Shown here piece by piece: positions 17,492 through 26,900 of a DNA stretch of 50,282 nucleotides. The notes below the pieces were generated by a model. That model was not told where the DNA came from. It worked only from the letters and a program-made list of their open reading frames with translations, and did no database searches. The stretch spans positions 1 through 50,282 of IMG/VR virus record IMGVR_UViG_3300040801_001405, one strand, 5' to 3'. This DNA is from a virus. Every line of letters begins with the position of its first letter. Position 1 is the stretch's first letter. Made by a program: the position numbers and the translations under genes.

Positions 17492-17520
17492 ATTATACCA
17501 GAATCAAATTATTTTTTCAA
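17492..17520 (-). promoter_or_regulatory. Sigma70-like promoter of the DHFR operon (minus strand)
   Basis: Read on the minus strand: TTGAAA (17520-17515), a 17-base spacer and TATAAT (17497-17492), 31 bases before the ATG at 17460. Confidence 0.8.
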
Positions 17521-18111
17521 TTATAAAAGCCAAAGTTTGAGATAATAAACCCATATCTTATTGACATATTCTGTTGTTTCTTTGGAATGCCTGCCCGTAA
17601 CTTGCGGTAGACAATCAACAATAGAATCATAAAATATAGACCCATGGCACAATCTTTGCGCCCTCAACAGATTACCAAATCCCGCATTATAACTAGCCAT
17701 GGCTAGACTATGCCTATCAAATTCTGGTCTGGGACTGGTCCAATTACTTCTCATCTCAGCCATGTAAAAAGAAGCAAATTGAATACTAAATTTGGGGTCA
17801 AACGGATGAGCAGAAATTCCCAATTTACGACTTACGTCCCCCCACGTGCCATCCATAAATTGACATAATCCTTTAGCACCAACGGGAGACACCGCGTCTA
17901 CCCGAAACGAGGATTCAGCGTAACACTGTGCCTTTAGCGCTTTCCAATGAACGGTGGGCATATACATACCCACGTACTTTTTATAATAAAAGTCATGATC
18001 AGTGCTATAGAGAGATCCAGCTACTAAGTTAGCTGACGATCCAAGCAATAAAAATAGAGATAGCAAGAATCCTTGCAGCCAGATATGTAGCTTTGGCGTT
18101 GTCATCTGCAT
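17521..18111 (-). CDS. Lytic transglycosylase endolysin (SLT family)
   Basis: A 196-aa soluble-lytic-transglycosylase-like muralytic enzyme. The catalytic Glu66 is in CYAESSFRVDAVSP, followed by GAKGLCQFMDGTWGD and MASYNAGFGN, the standard SLT motifs. Residues 9-30 form a hydrophobic segment (WLQGFLLSLFLLLG) ending in a small-residue region (GSSANLVAGS), so it is probably exported by a signal peptide or a signal-anchor-release mechanism. The start at 18111 is the best ATG; a TTG six bases upstream lies closer to the AAGGA. The gene overlaps the holin-like gene by about 80 bases, typical of lysis cassettes. Confidence 0.88.
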   Translation of the reverse strand: MQMTTPKLHIWLQGFLLSLFLLLGSSANLVAGSLYSTDHDFYYKKYVGMYMPTVHWKALKAQCYAESSFRVDAVSPVGAKGLCQFMDGTWGDVSRKLGISAHPFDPKFSIQFASFYMAEMRSNWTSPRPEFDRHSLAMASYNAGFGNLLRAQRLCHGSIFYDSIVDCLPQVTGRHSKETTEYVNKIWVYYLKLWLL

Positions 18112-18265
18112 TTGCAATCCATTCCTTAAAGTTAAAATCAATAATTTTGTCCAAATGCCTAAGTATGCCTCGCACGAAATAATATCCTATGCCAGCCATA
18201 ACAAGCTTGAAAGCAAAACTTATCACAAATGCGGGTAAAAATGCATCGATTTGTGTGAATTCCAT
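18029..18265 (-). CDS. Holin-like protein, 78 aa
   Basis: A small protein with two probable membrane segments, LPAFVISFAFKLVMAGIGYY (about 9-30) and ATYLAARILAISIFIAWIVS (about 59-78), separated by a charged stretch. It immediately precedes and overlaps the transglycosylase gene, the usual position of a holin that triggers lysis. The start at ATG 18265 follows GAGGAA (18277-18272); an in-frame TTG at 18280 overlaps that ribosome site and is rejected. It could alternatively be another lysis accessory. Confidence 0.7.
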   Translation of the reverse strand: MEFTQIDAFLPAFVISFAFKLVMAGIGYYFVRGILRHLDKIIDFNFKEWIANADDNAKATYLAARILAISIFIAWIVS

Positions 18266-18291
18266 TTTTGTGTTCCTCAATGGTGTTTTAT

Positions 18292-18308
18292 TATAAATAA
18301 TATTTATG
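18292..18308. promoter_or_regulatory. Palindromic divergent late promoters
   Basis: TATAAATA on + (18292-18299) and CATAAATA on - (18308-18301) lie back to back in a near-palindrome. The plus element ends exactly six bases before the ATG at 18306; the minus element faces the holin/endolysin genes. Confidence 0.6.
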
Positions 18309-18596
18309 CATTATTGTGAAAAAATAACAGATGATGATTTTACTTTTTGTATATTATCGGGGCACGTTATAGAAATTGGAGGCAAACAGTTCAAGGATTA
18401 TTTTGATGAATTTTCTTCTTCGATGTATATAGATCCACTCGATTACACAGTACATTTTGAAAAATCAATAACAATCACCAATGATATCCCATCAAGCCTA
18501 ACATTTGACAAAGACGATACCATGTGGTTTGTAGAATTCATTGAGCTGATAGATAAATTCAAACACAATAACTTAGACTCAAACACATTCAAATAG
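18306..18596 (+). CDS. Unknown protein, 96 aa (probably leaderless)
   Basis: An acidic, aromatic-rich protein (MHYCEKITDDDFTFCILSGH) without recognised motifs. No ribosome site precedes the ATG. Instead TATAAATA ends six bases upstream, so a T4-type late transcript would begin at or next to the start codon. It begins the plus-strand block that leads into the structural genes. Confidence 0.65.
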   Translation: MHYCEKITDDDFTFCILSGHVIEIGGKQFKDYFDEFSSSMYIDPLDYTVHFEKSITITNDIPSSLTFDKDDTMWFVEFIELIDKFKHNNLDSNTFK

Positions 18597-18605
18597 CCAA
18601 AAAAG

Positions 18606-18613
18606 GATAAATA
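18606..18613 (+). promoter_or_regulatory. Late-promoter-like GATAAATA
   Basis: GATAAATA lies 28 bases before the GTG at 18642. A GGGAGG ribosome site lies between them. Confidence 0.6.
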
Positions 18614-18641
18614 TTGGTGTAAGCATAAGAAGGGAGGTTAC

Positions 18642-19022
18642 GTGGATTATTATGCAATATACCCCAATCACGATCTTGTTATTGTAAAGCATTCGAAAAT
18701 TGTCACTCCCACACATTTTTATGATTTATATCATGCGATTCTGACCGACCAGCGCTACCGAGACGACTATTCTTTTGTAGTTGACGGAAGGAAATTAGAT
18801 TGGAAAAATTCAAATACTATTGATATGATGAAAGCCATTCAGTTTATCACGGACGCTAAGAAAAACAAATCTATTTGTTATTGCTTAGTACAGAATGTAG
18901 GTCAGGTAGCATACATGGACGCTTTCTTTTTATCAACAATGTGTTTTGAAACAAAATTCTTTTACAGGGCTGACTTGCTTCTAAAAGAAATAGACATTAC
19001 AGCCAAGCAGCTATCTTTATAA
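18642..19022 (+). CDS. SpoIIAA/STAS-like protein, 126 aa
   Basis: A GTG start after a strong GGGAGG site. The layout resembles small bacterial SpoIIAA/STAS-like proteins: an N-terminal hairpin with YAIYPNHDLVIVKHSKIVT, a helix (HFYDLYHAILTDQRYRDD), a strand (YSFVVDGRKLDW) and a C-terminal helical part. This is fold-level pattern matching only. It is preceded by GATAAATA and followed by structural genes, so a virion or late role is possible. Confidence 0.6.
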   Translation: MDYYAIYPNHDLVIVKHSKIVTPTHFYDLYHAILTDQRYRDDYSFVVDGRKLDWKNSNTIDMMKAIQFITDAKKNKSICYCLVQNVGQVAYMDAFFLSTMCFETKFFYRADLLLKEIDITAKQLSL

Positions 19023-19055
19023 ATCTAATAATAATATTCTAGATCATCAGTTTTG

Positions 19056-19063
19056 GATAAATA
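19056..19063 (+). promoter_or_regulatory. Late-promoter-like GATAAATA
   Basis: GATAAATA lies 21 bases before the ATG at 19085 of a structural gene; AAGGA follows at about 19072. Confidence 0.65.
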
Positions 19064-19084
19064 CACAAAACAAGGATATTTATT

Positions 19085-19483
19085 ATGACATTAGTTGTTC
19101 CTAATTCTGCTGAAACTATAATCTTAGAATACATATTAAACAAGAGTGCTCCAGAAAATCTGGACATTAAATTATATTCCAACGATGTTACCCCGTCCGA
19201 AACGGATACCATAGCGACTTATACTGAAGTATCTGGTGGTGGGTATATTCACAAAGAGCTAACCCCCGCCTCTTGGTCAATTAGTCCCGGAAACCCCACC
19301 ACGTCTGAGCATACCCAAGTTTCGTGGGATTTCACTGGATCGGCTGGATTGGTATATGGATATTTTATTGTCCGTAGATCCTCTGGGGAATTGCTATGGG
19401 CCGAACGTTTTACCAACGGCCCCTATAATATCACGCAATCGGGCGATGCTATCAAAGTCACTCCTAGATTAAATTTGGAATAA
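19085..19483 (+). CDS. Virion structural protein, 132 aa
   Basis: A beta-rich protein with no charge clusters and the style of small tail-fibre-associated proteins. Its beginning (VVPNSAETIILEYILN, LDIKLYSND) and its Tyr/Trp strands (VYGYFIVRRSSGELLWAERF) are like the small structural proteins found beside fibres in T4-like phages. A GATAAATA element precedes it, and the coiled-coil gene follows after four bases. Confidence 0.65.
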   Translation: MTLVVPNSAETIILEYILNKSAPENLDIKLYSNDVTPSETDTIATYTEVSGGGYIHKELTPASWSISPGNPTTSEHTQVSWDFTGSAGLVYGYFIVRRSSGELLWAERFTNGPYNITQSGDAIKVTPRLNLE

Positions 19484-19487
19484 AGCA

Positions 19488-20057
19488 ATGAAGAAATTTA
19501 AAGACATATATAACGAAGAGTTAGGCAAAACAGAAGAATTTTCGACAGAAGTTACTATTGAAGAGGCGTCCTCCGAATCGACAACTGTAGCTTCGGACAA
19601 AATACGTCCTCTGCCTTCTAAAGATACCTTGTCACGAAAACACACCGGGACGGTGGACAAAGAGTCTTTCGTTAAGCAATATGCTATTGACGAACAAAAG
19701 GCCAAAATCCGAGAGGAAATGACAACTTTTTTAACAGAGGAAGTAAAAGAAGAGCTAAAAGAACAGCTCAGAGAATCCGTGAAAAAAGAACTACATGACG
19801 AACTGTTCATGGAAGTTTATGATACTGTTCAAAAAGAGATACTCGACAGCGTGCTGTCCCAAACGAAAACTGTCAACGAAGGTATATTGGGGGCCATTAA
19901 TGATTTGGGATCTAAGATAAACAAATTGACGGAAAATCTTAATATAGAAATTCCAACTCCGGTTGTTCATGTAACAACACCGAGAACCAAGAAAAAAGTC
20001 ATACGAGATGAAAATGGCTTTGTAGAAAGTATCGTTGAAATAGAAGAGGATGATTAA
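19488..20057 (+). CDS. Coiled-coil protein, 189 aa, probably structural
   Basis: The N-terminus (MKKFKDIYNEEL) is followed by an acidic region, then a long charged coiled coil from about residue 60 to 120 (KEELKEQLRESVKKELHDEL), a helical part (GAINDLGSKINKLTENLN) and a C-terminal beta hairpin (KKKVIRDENGFVESIVE). IEEA near residues 24-27 would fit a T4 prohead-protease site (L/I-x-E), but that is speculative. It could be a fibre adaptor or chaperone. Confidence 0.7.
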   Translation: MKKFKDIYNEELGKTEEFSTEVTIEEASSESTTVASDKIRPLPSKDTLSRKHTGTVDKESFVKQYAIDEQKAKIREEMTTFLTEEVKEELKEQLRESVKKELHDELFMEVYDTVQKEILDSVLSQTKTVNEGILGAINDLGSKINKLTENLNIEIPTPVVHVTTPRTKKKVIRDENGFVESIVEIEEDD

Positions 20058-20093
20058 CTGACATGGCTAATTTAATAGTCAAGGAGCGATGAG

Positions 20094-21665
20094 TTGGCAA
20101 CACCGACCCTAACATTACTGAATGCTGGTGGCCTGACTGATGGCGTGTTATCTGATGCAGATACCAATACTGGATGGTCAAACCTCACGACACTGGACCC
20201 GGACATTAAGGTTGAGGGGACAAATTCCGTATCGGGAGTAACACGTAATAACGGGGAGGACTCCTATTACGATTCGGGCGGTGCTCCGGTGACAGCGGTT
20301 GGCAAAGTGCTTCGTGGATGGGTCAACACAACGAACTTAGCATATATGGCTCCCGAGGCCACAAATCCATATGAGCTTTGGGTATTTGACGGGACATCTC
20401 AGTCTCCGGGCAAGGCGCTATTCGGTTCTGATACATATCCCGGTGGTTGGTTCTATTTCTGGCAGGATATGGATGATTTTACTGGGGTCACATTAGCAAA
20501 CATTGACCGATGGGGAATTGAAGCTGGGCATGCGGCTAGCGCCAAGAACGTCGTCAATATGTGGATGGACGTTATGCGTTACATGGATGGTTACTACTTA
20601 ACTGGCGGTACTTCCGGTGACAAAATTTCCGTTGCTGAGCTTGCTGCCACAGATAAGGCAAGCGCATATGGAATAGTGCAAGAACAATTCGATGCTTATT
20701 TCGCAACAGGAACAATTCAAATAGGAAACGGCGCAACGACAACTTGGTTCGGAATGGACGGAGAGGTTTTTATTTTTCTAGATATGCCGGGCGCATTAAC
20801 GATTTCGGCAGGTTTATATGAAATTAATGCACAAGGGACTGGTTGTGATTGTAATATTAAAAACAGCGTGGTACGGGGCAATGGTACCGGAGCAACAACT
20901 AGGTTCGTTCTAGATTTTTCAGACACCGATGCAACCGTATCCATTACAGACAATCTATTTCAACGAGCAAGTACCAGCACTTTCGCCGCTGGCCAAACCG
21001 TTACCGGTAACACGTTTGACGACTGCGGACAAATTATACCGAGCGGTGCCGACATGACCGGATGCCAAGTTAAAAATTACGAGGGCACAGTGGACACGGG
21101 CGCTGTTTTTTATAATGAAACGGCTGACCCTGATGGCGAATTCGATGATATGATCTTTACCAAAGGAACTGCATCCACACATGCAATAGAATTTGGCACT
21201 AGTGCCCCCGAAACAATTAACTTAACTGGCCTGTCTTTTTCTGGGTACAATGCATCTAATAATCAAACAGATTCTACCTTATACATCAAGCGCACAACGG
21301 GGACCACTACTATAAATCTCTCTGGGGTGACCGGAACCGTAACCTACAAGTCAGATGGAGCCACAGTAGTCATCAATAATAATGTATCGTTTACGATAAC
21401 TGTCCAAGATACCGATACCGATCCAATTCAAAATGCGGTAGTTGCCGTATATAATTCGTCTACTGACGCAGTACTTAGTAATGAACTAACTGATGTCAAC
21501 GGTGAGTCAACATTTAGTGCGGCTGCTAATATAGATTTTTATGCTCGAATACGAAAATCAACAACAGGCTCTACGAGATACAATGCCGTCGAAACGGTTG
21601 GTAACACTGGAACGGGCGGATCGATTACAGTAACGTTAACCGAAAACATCATAGTGAGTAGTTAA
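20094..21665 (+). CDS. Tail fibre/adhesin-like structural protein, 523 aa
   Basis: It starts at TTG 20094, seven bases after AAGGAG (20081-20086). The N-terminal third is Trp/Tyr/Gly-rich (YPGGWFYFWQDMDDF; TNPYELWVFDG), followed by many short Thr/Ser/Asn/Gly strands suggesting a beta-helix (roughly 220-430). The C-terminus contains an Ig-like or carboxypeptidase-regulatory-like segment (QNAVVAVYNSSTDAVLSN, DVNGESTFSA). This composition is typical of receptor-binding or decoration proteins. It leads a run of large structural genes. Confidence 0.75.
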   Translation: MATPTLTLLNAGGLTDGVLSDADTNTGWSNLTTLDPDIKVEGTNSVSGVTRNNGEDSYYDSGGAPVTAVGKVLRGWVNTTNLAYMAPEATNPYELWVFDGTSQSPGKALFGSDTYPGGWFYFWQDMDDFTGVTLANIDRWGIEAGHAASAKNVVNMWMDVMRYMDGYYLTGGTSGDKISVAELAATDKASAYGIVQEQFDAYFATGTIQIGNGATTTWFGMDGEVFIFLDMPGALTISAGLYEINAQGTGCDCNIKNSVVRGNGTGATTRFVLDFSDTDATVSITDNLFQRASTSTFAAGQTVTGNTFDDCGQIIPSGADMTGCQVKNYEGTVDTGAVFYNETADPDGEFDDMIFTKGTASTHAIEFGTSAPETINLTGLSFSGYNASNNQTDSTLYIKRTTGTTTINLSGVTGTVTYKSDGATVVINNNVSFTITVQDTDTDPIQNAVVAVYNSSTDAVLSNELTDVNGESTFSAAANIDFYARIRKSTTGSTRYNAVETVGNTGTGGSITVTLTENIIVSS

Positions 21666-21676
21666 GCGAGTAACCG

Positions 21677-23887
21677 ATGGCAAATATTTCAATTTTAGGT
21701 GGCGATTTTACTGTTTACTTCACGAACGATGCGTCCGGTGACAAACAAATTCGGTGGACGGGTGCTGCGTCTGGTACCCGAACAGTAAACGAACTGTACT
21801 CTGCGCTAGAAGATTTGTTTGACAACAACACTGCCGGGGTTGGCGATTACATGAACGAAGGCTTGCCGATGAAAGGCGTTACGCCAACAGACTATCTCAT
21901 AGGAAGAATTGAAACTAACGACCGAGAGCCGTGGTTTATAGATCCCGACACAATAGAGCACTTAACCGGCGGTGGTATGTCAACAACCGGATGGACGCGT
22001 GTCGTCGGCACAGCCACCGGAATAGTCAAAGTAGCATATACAATAGGTACTGATTTTTCTGCCACTGATATTGGCAAAACAGTGACAACAAGTACCGATG
22101 GTGATAGTGGGACTCTTTTATACTATGATGGCTCACATGCATGGATACGACCGGACAGCAATGTAGCGGGAAATAGCTTCGATGCTAACCCTACATCCAG
22201 CGACACCATTACGGTAACGGCAGGCTCTGCGGCCAGCGTGACGCAAAGTTCTGCGTCAACCACAGGTGAGCAGTTGTGGGCTAACCCATATACGATTGGT
22301 ACTGTAGTTACCAATACTCGGTTTTATGTGGCCCGAAACAATGGAGTATTGACTAATTGGTGGGGCGACGGAGCAATAGATATATTGGTTCTGGTGAGAG
22401 ACCAAGGCACATTCATTGATGAAGGGCTATTGTCTATCTATGCTAGAAGACCGGGTACTACCTACGACCACTCCGTAGTCGATGCATCTGGCGGAGGCGA
22501 TATACCAGTATCAATATCAACTGTTCCGGACTTAAACAACAACAATGGTTACCGAACAATATCTGTGTCTTCAGCAGCGACTGCGTTTTCTGAAGGAGAA
22601 ATAGTAACTGGACAGACAAACGGGGGTGTGGGCATTGTCACCGAAAATACGGGAAGCCCGACAACAAGTTTTGAATATTTCCTCCTAGGAGATCTGTCGC
22701 AGGATTTCACCAACGGCGAAACCTTATCAGGCAGCATAGTAGGAAACAACGGAACTGCCGGAACTCCAGCAAATGCCAATGCTTCCGGGTATACTGACGT
22801 GACTGTTACCTTTGGTCACAACGCCACGTTCGATGTTGATGGAGATTCTACTAATGAAGATTATTCAATCGTCATTGATTGCAATAGTCGTCCGTTGAGT
22901 GAAGTTTATGAGAGATTAAAGTATATTACTCGCAGAGGAGAAACGTCCACGCTTAACGGAATCGAAGGGCAGCAATACATAGGAATCGATTATCGCGTAG
23001 ATTATAACACACTGACTGGTACCATCAATGCCGGATCAACAGTGACCCAGTCGGTCACCGGAGGTACTACTACCGCCGAAGTAGTAGGGCACAACACTAC
23101 TGACAAGTATCTGATGCTGAGAGACACACGTGGCGCATCAGCATACGAAGTGGGCACAGCTGCAGCTAATTTACAAGTTGATGGTTCAAACTACGTTGAC
23201 ATGTCTGGATCATCTACTGCAACTCCAGTTACACCAGAAAAACGTTCACCATTTGGAACCTTTGCTGGTGGTGTTTTCTTCGGCGCTAGAGGAGTGGTTC
23301 TGGATAATGTAAATTCCAGTGATATTAATAATTACTTTGTGGTCGATGATGGCGGTACACAGCGAGCCGAACCAATACAAGTTACCTTCAAGTTCACCGG
23401 CGTCCAAACAGACTCGGAAGTTAGACTTTTTGATAACGACAACGTCATATCCCTTGACACCGAAATAACAGGCACAGAACAGACCACTGGATCGGTTCAA
23501 CGAGCCGCTTTGTTGTCCTCTGGTTCAGCATACACTGCCAGCGATGTGCTGACGGTTGTCGGTGGTACTGGAACTGCAGCACAGATCACCGTAGATAGCG
23601 TTGGTGGAAGCGGCGAAATTCTAACATTCACAGTTTCAAACGGGGGTTCGTACACTTCAAACCCATCCAATCCAGTGTCAGTTACTGGTGGTACTGGCTC
23701 CAGCGCAACATTTAATCTCACAATTAGTGGAGAATTCCAATACATATATACGTATACCAGTGACATAAATGCCACTGCGGTTATATTTAACACTAGATAC
23801 AAAGAAGTCAGACTATCTAATCTAGTTCTTGGTAATTCAAACCAAACAATCCCCATCCAACAGATCACCGACAGAGTTAAAATTTAA
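21677..23887 (+). CDS. Large tail/fibre structural protein, 736 aa
   Basis: It begins 12 bases after the previous stop. The N-terminal 100 residues (DYLIGRIETNDREPWFIDPD) form a defined domain, then Thr/Ser/Gly-rich beta modules follow. One contains EGEIVTGQTNGGVGIV / NGETLSGSIVGNNGTAG, a paired motif typical of phage fibre proteins. The C-terminus has a glycine-rich repeat (VVGGTGTAAQITVDSV, VTGGTGSSATFNLT) before a final domain (LSNLVLGNSNQTIPIQQ). There is no enzymatic motif. It is probably an adhesin or baseplate-associated fibre. Confidence 0.78.
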   Translation: MANISILGGDFTVYFTNDASGDKQIRWTGAASGTRTVNELYSALEDLFDNNTAGVGDYMNEGLPMKGVTPTDYLIGRIETNDREPWFIDPDTIEHLTGGGMSTTGWTRVVGTATGIVKVAYTIGTDFSATDIGKTVTTSTDGDSGTLLYYDGSHAWIRPDSNVAGNSFDANPTSSDTITVTAGSAASVTQSSASTTGEQLWANPYTIGTVVTNTRFYVARNNGVLTNWWGDGAIDILVLVRDQGTFIDEGLLSIYARRPGTTYDHSVVDASGGGDIPVSISTVPDLNNNNGYRTISVSSAATAFSEGEIVTGQTNGGVGIVTENTGSPTTSFEYFLLGDLSQDFTNGETLSGSIVGNNGTAGTPANANASGYTDVTVTFGHNATFDVDGDSTNEDYSIVIDCNSRPLSEVYERLKYITRRGETSTLNGIEGQQYIGIDYRVDYNTLTGTINAGSTVTQSVTGGTTTAEVVGHNTTDKYLMLRDTRGASAYEVGTAAANLQVDGSNYVDMSGSSTATPVTPEKRSPFGTFAGGVFFGARGVVLDNVNSSDINNYFVVDDGGTQRAEPIQVTFKFTGVQTDSEVRLFDNDNVISLDTEITGTEQTTGSVQRAALLSSGSAYTASDVLTVVGGTGTAAQITVDSVGGSGEILTFTVSNGGSYTSNPSNPVSVTGGTGSSATFNLTISGEFQYIYTYTSDINATAVIFNTRYKEVRLSNLVLGNSNQTIPIQQITDRVKI

Positions 23888-23916
23888 TAGCTAGACTATA
23901 TATTTCTTTTCATTCC

Positions 23917-23924
23917 GATAAATA
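23917..23924 (+). promoter_or_regulatory. Late-promoter-like GATAAATA
   Basis: GATAAATA lies 39 bases before the ATG at 23964; AGGAG lies between them at about 23950. Confidence 0.7.
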
Positions 23925-23963
23925 AAGATAAGCTAAACATGTTTATTTTAGGAGAAAATTATA

Positions 23964-26900
23964 ATGGCTATTATCACAGATCCTGATCTACTGTCAAGAG
24001 CAGATGTTATTTTTGGCACAGCTTCGCAGGAGATCTCAATTTACCCTGTTGGTGATACTGAACGAAACGGCACGGGCGTCGAATATGTTGACTGCTGGAT
24101 TGAAACAAACGGAACAGTAGAATCATCCCAAGATTTTTCTACCGATTCTGTCGCAGCAGGAGACGTGGTTGCAATATTAGTTGGTCCAAACGCTGGACAC
24201 TACTATGTCAATGGAGTTTCTACAGTAACACTAACTTTAACTGATGTCGACGACGGTACTTCTGGTGCCGCAACTACTGGTCTTACGGTAGCGCAGACAA
24301 GCTATACTGAAGGGACCGATACAACGACTTCCCAAATTACCATTTCCACTCATGGATATGTAACGGGCGACGCCGTTGTTTATCGTGCAGGAACAACTGC
24401 TGATACCAATTTATCAGACGGCAGCGTATATTATGTCATTCGGGTTGACGCAAATACCATTAGTCTTGCAACTACATACGCAAACGCAATTGCAGGCACG
24501 GCAATTACATTGGCCGACGATGGCACGGGCACGAGTACCTTGGATAAGAGAATCATCATTCAGGTATTCAACAATGGCGCAAGCACTTCAGAACAAATCG
24601 GCGGAAACGACACTTCTGGTGTTGGAGACGGCGACGTATTGGACGGTGTTACCTTACAGGCAATCTACTCCTTCGCCAAGGAAGAATGGCGAGTGGACTC
24701 ACTCGTCACCGATGTCGATTCGAACAGCTACAATGACGACTTGATTAGACACCAATTCCCATTCGAAGCTATTACTTCTGAGCAGTTCGAAGTGGGCGGC
24801 GGCACAAGCCACGACAACTGGAACTGGTTTAATTTATACACCCGCAAGAAGGTACGTACGGCAGGATGGGCGGAAAAAACCGAAACTGGTACCGGTGATC
24901 TAGCAAGAGAAACGGGTATCATTACTCTTGGCGCATTAGACAGCGATGCCCAAGTTTACTATCAGCAGACATCTGTAGTAACCAACAAAACCGACTTTAC
25001 TTTCCTCGGACCAGTGAACGAAGCGCTGAACATTTATGCCGATGCATCGGCAGATAACACTCCAGAAGACGACTTCACCACATTCTTGAAGTTGTTCGTA
25101 CGTAAGAAAGGACGTACGTATGCTGGTTCCGAAATCTCGGATATCGGTGTAACGACAATTCAAACAATTGTTAACCGATTCCCGCTTTCGCACACCGTAG
25201 ACTCGGCGATCACTATTTCCGATGGTCAGTTGTTGGCTACTAATCCGTACAAGTTCCCGGCTGCACCGACAGCCATTGTAACTGGATCGGACGGTTCCAA
25301 AACAACCGACCAGCTAACATTCACTAGCACTGGATCAACCTTCCAAGCAAGTGGCGTTATACCGGGCGACATTCTGCAGATCACAGACATATCCTCTTCA
25401 GAAATAGGATACTACGAGATTGCATCAGTAGACACCGACACACAGGTTACGATTAAAGAAGTTGAAACAGTTTCTGGCAGCGACTTTGCTTTTGGTACCG
25501 GTTGGGCAGCAACTGAAAGCTCGCTAGATTTTTCAATCTTCTCATCAGTCCTTACACCGGCACCGGGCACCACCACACTACGTGACTCGGGGACACTGGT
25601 TGATGGTACTGCTACTGGCCTCGTTGATGCAACGGGCGCAACGGGCACACTCACTGATACCGGCGGTGTAAACTTCACGACCGATGGCGTGACAGTTGAT
25701 GATATTTTGCTTCTTACTAATGCGTATGATATCACATTCAATGCCTCTTCCGATGTTGGTTCAGATTTAGTTACATTTGCTAATCACAACTTACGCACTG
25801 GTGATAGAATTGTATACGATATTAACGGTGGCACGGCTATTGGCGGTCTTACTGACGGCAGAGTATATTATGCTTCGGTAGTATCTGCTAACACGTTTTA
25901 TGTATGTGCAACCCTCGACGATGCGTGGACAAGAGCATATGGAGATTCAGACCAAATTTCTCTAACGGCAGGTTCGAGCGAAAACCACATTTTCAACGCT
26001 GTGGAACTCAACGGGTGCTATCCAATCACATCGGTGGCCGCGACGTCTCTTACAGTGAATACCACGGATAATCAATTCCCAAGTACTTCCAAGACAGCTG
26101 GCACACGCTACCGCGTAGTCGAAGCAGGTATGTACTTAGAGTATCGCGATAAGACAGTAGATCAGTTCAATGATACGCAGGCTACAACACCACTTACTGA
26201 TCTGGACTTCAGTGGATTGAACACAATCACAATTGCAGGGCCAGATTTTGACTTCGAAGATGACGCAGGTTCAACTGTGCAGATCTCAGAAGGAGACATG
26301 ATTGAAATAAGTGGATCTACAAGTAACGATGGTCGATATACTGTTGCTTCGAGAACAAGCGGCACTGAAATTGTAGTTAAGGAATCCTTAGTAGCAAATG
26401 ACACCAACGATCATGCTGGTGTTACTATCAGCGTCAAGCAGGGATTCAACCGCACAATTGGTTCCGGTGACTTCTCGTTTAACTGGAGACTTACTGGTAA
26501 CGGCGGAACCTTGCAGGACTGCTTCCAGTTTGTCCAGAAAGAGCTGCGTGGTGATGTATCTATTGACTGTGGACCGGGAACGTTTGTTCCTAGCGGAAAC
26601 AGCGGCCTAGTGGGCTTCATTGGTAACATTAACGATCTGTTAATGAACTTCTCGACACCGACTGGTACCGGTCTCAATATGATCATTGATAACTTAGCGT
26701 CTAACGATATCAACAACGCTACATTCAATGACCACGCTGATACAGCACGTAACTATCCGTTCACATCGTCTGGTTCGTTGGTATTCAACCCGAACTTAAC
26801 AAACGATCAGAACTCGAAGTACTGGCTGTTCTTTACTAATGATGACGATGGTGATAATCTCGGACGTGATTATGGTACAGAAAATGCTATTGTTGTTGAA

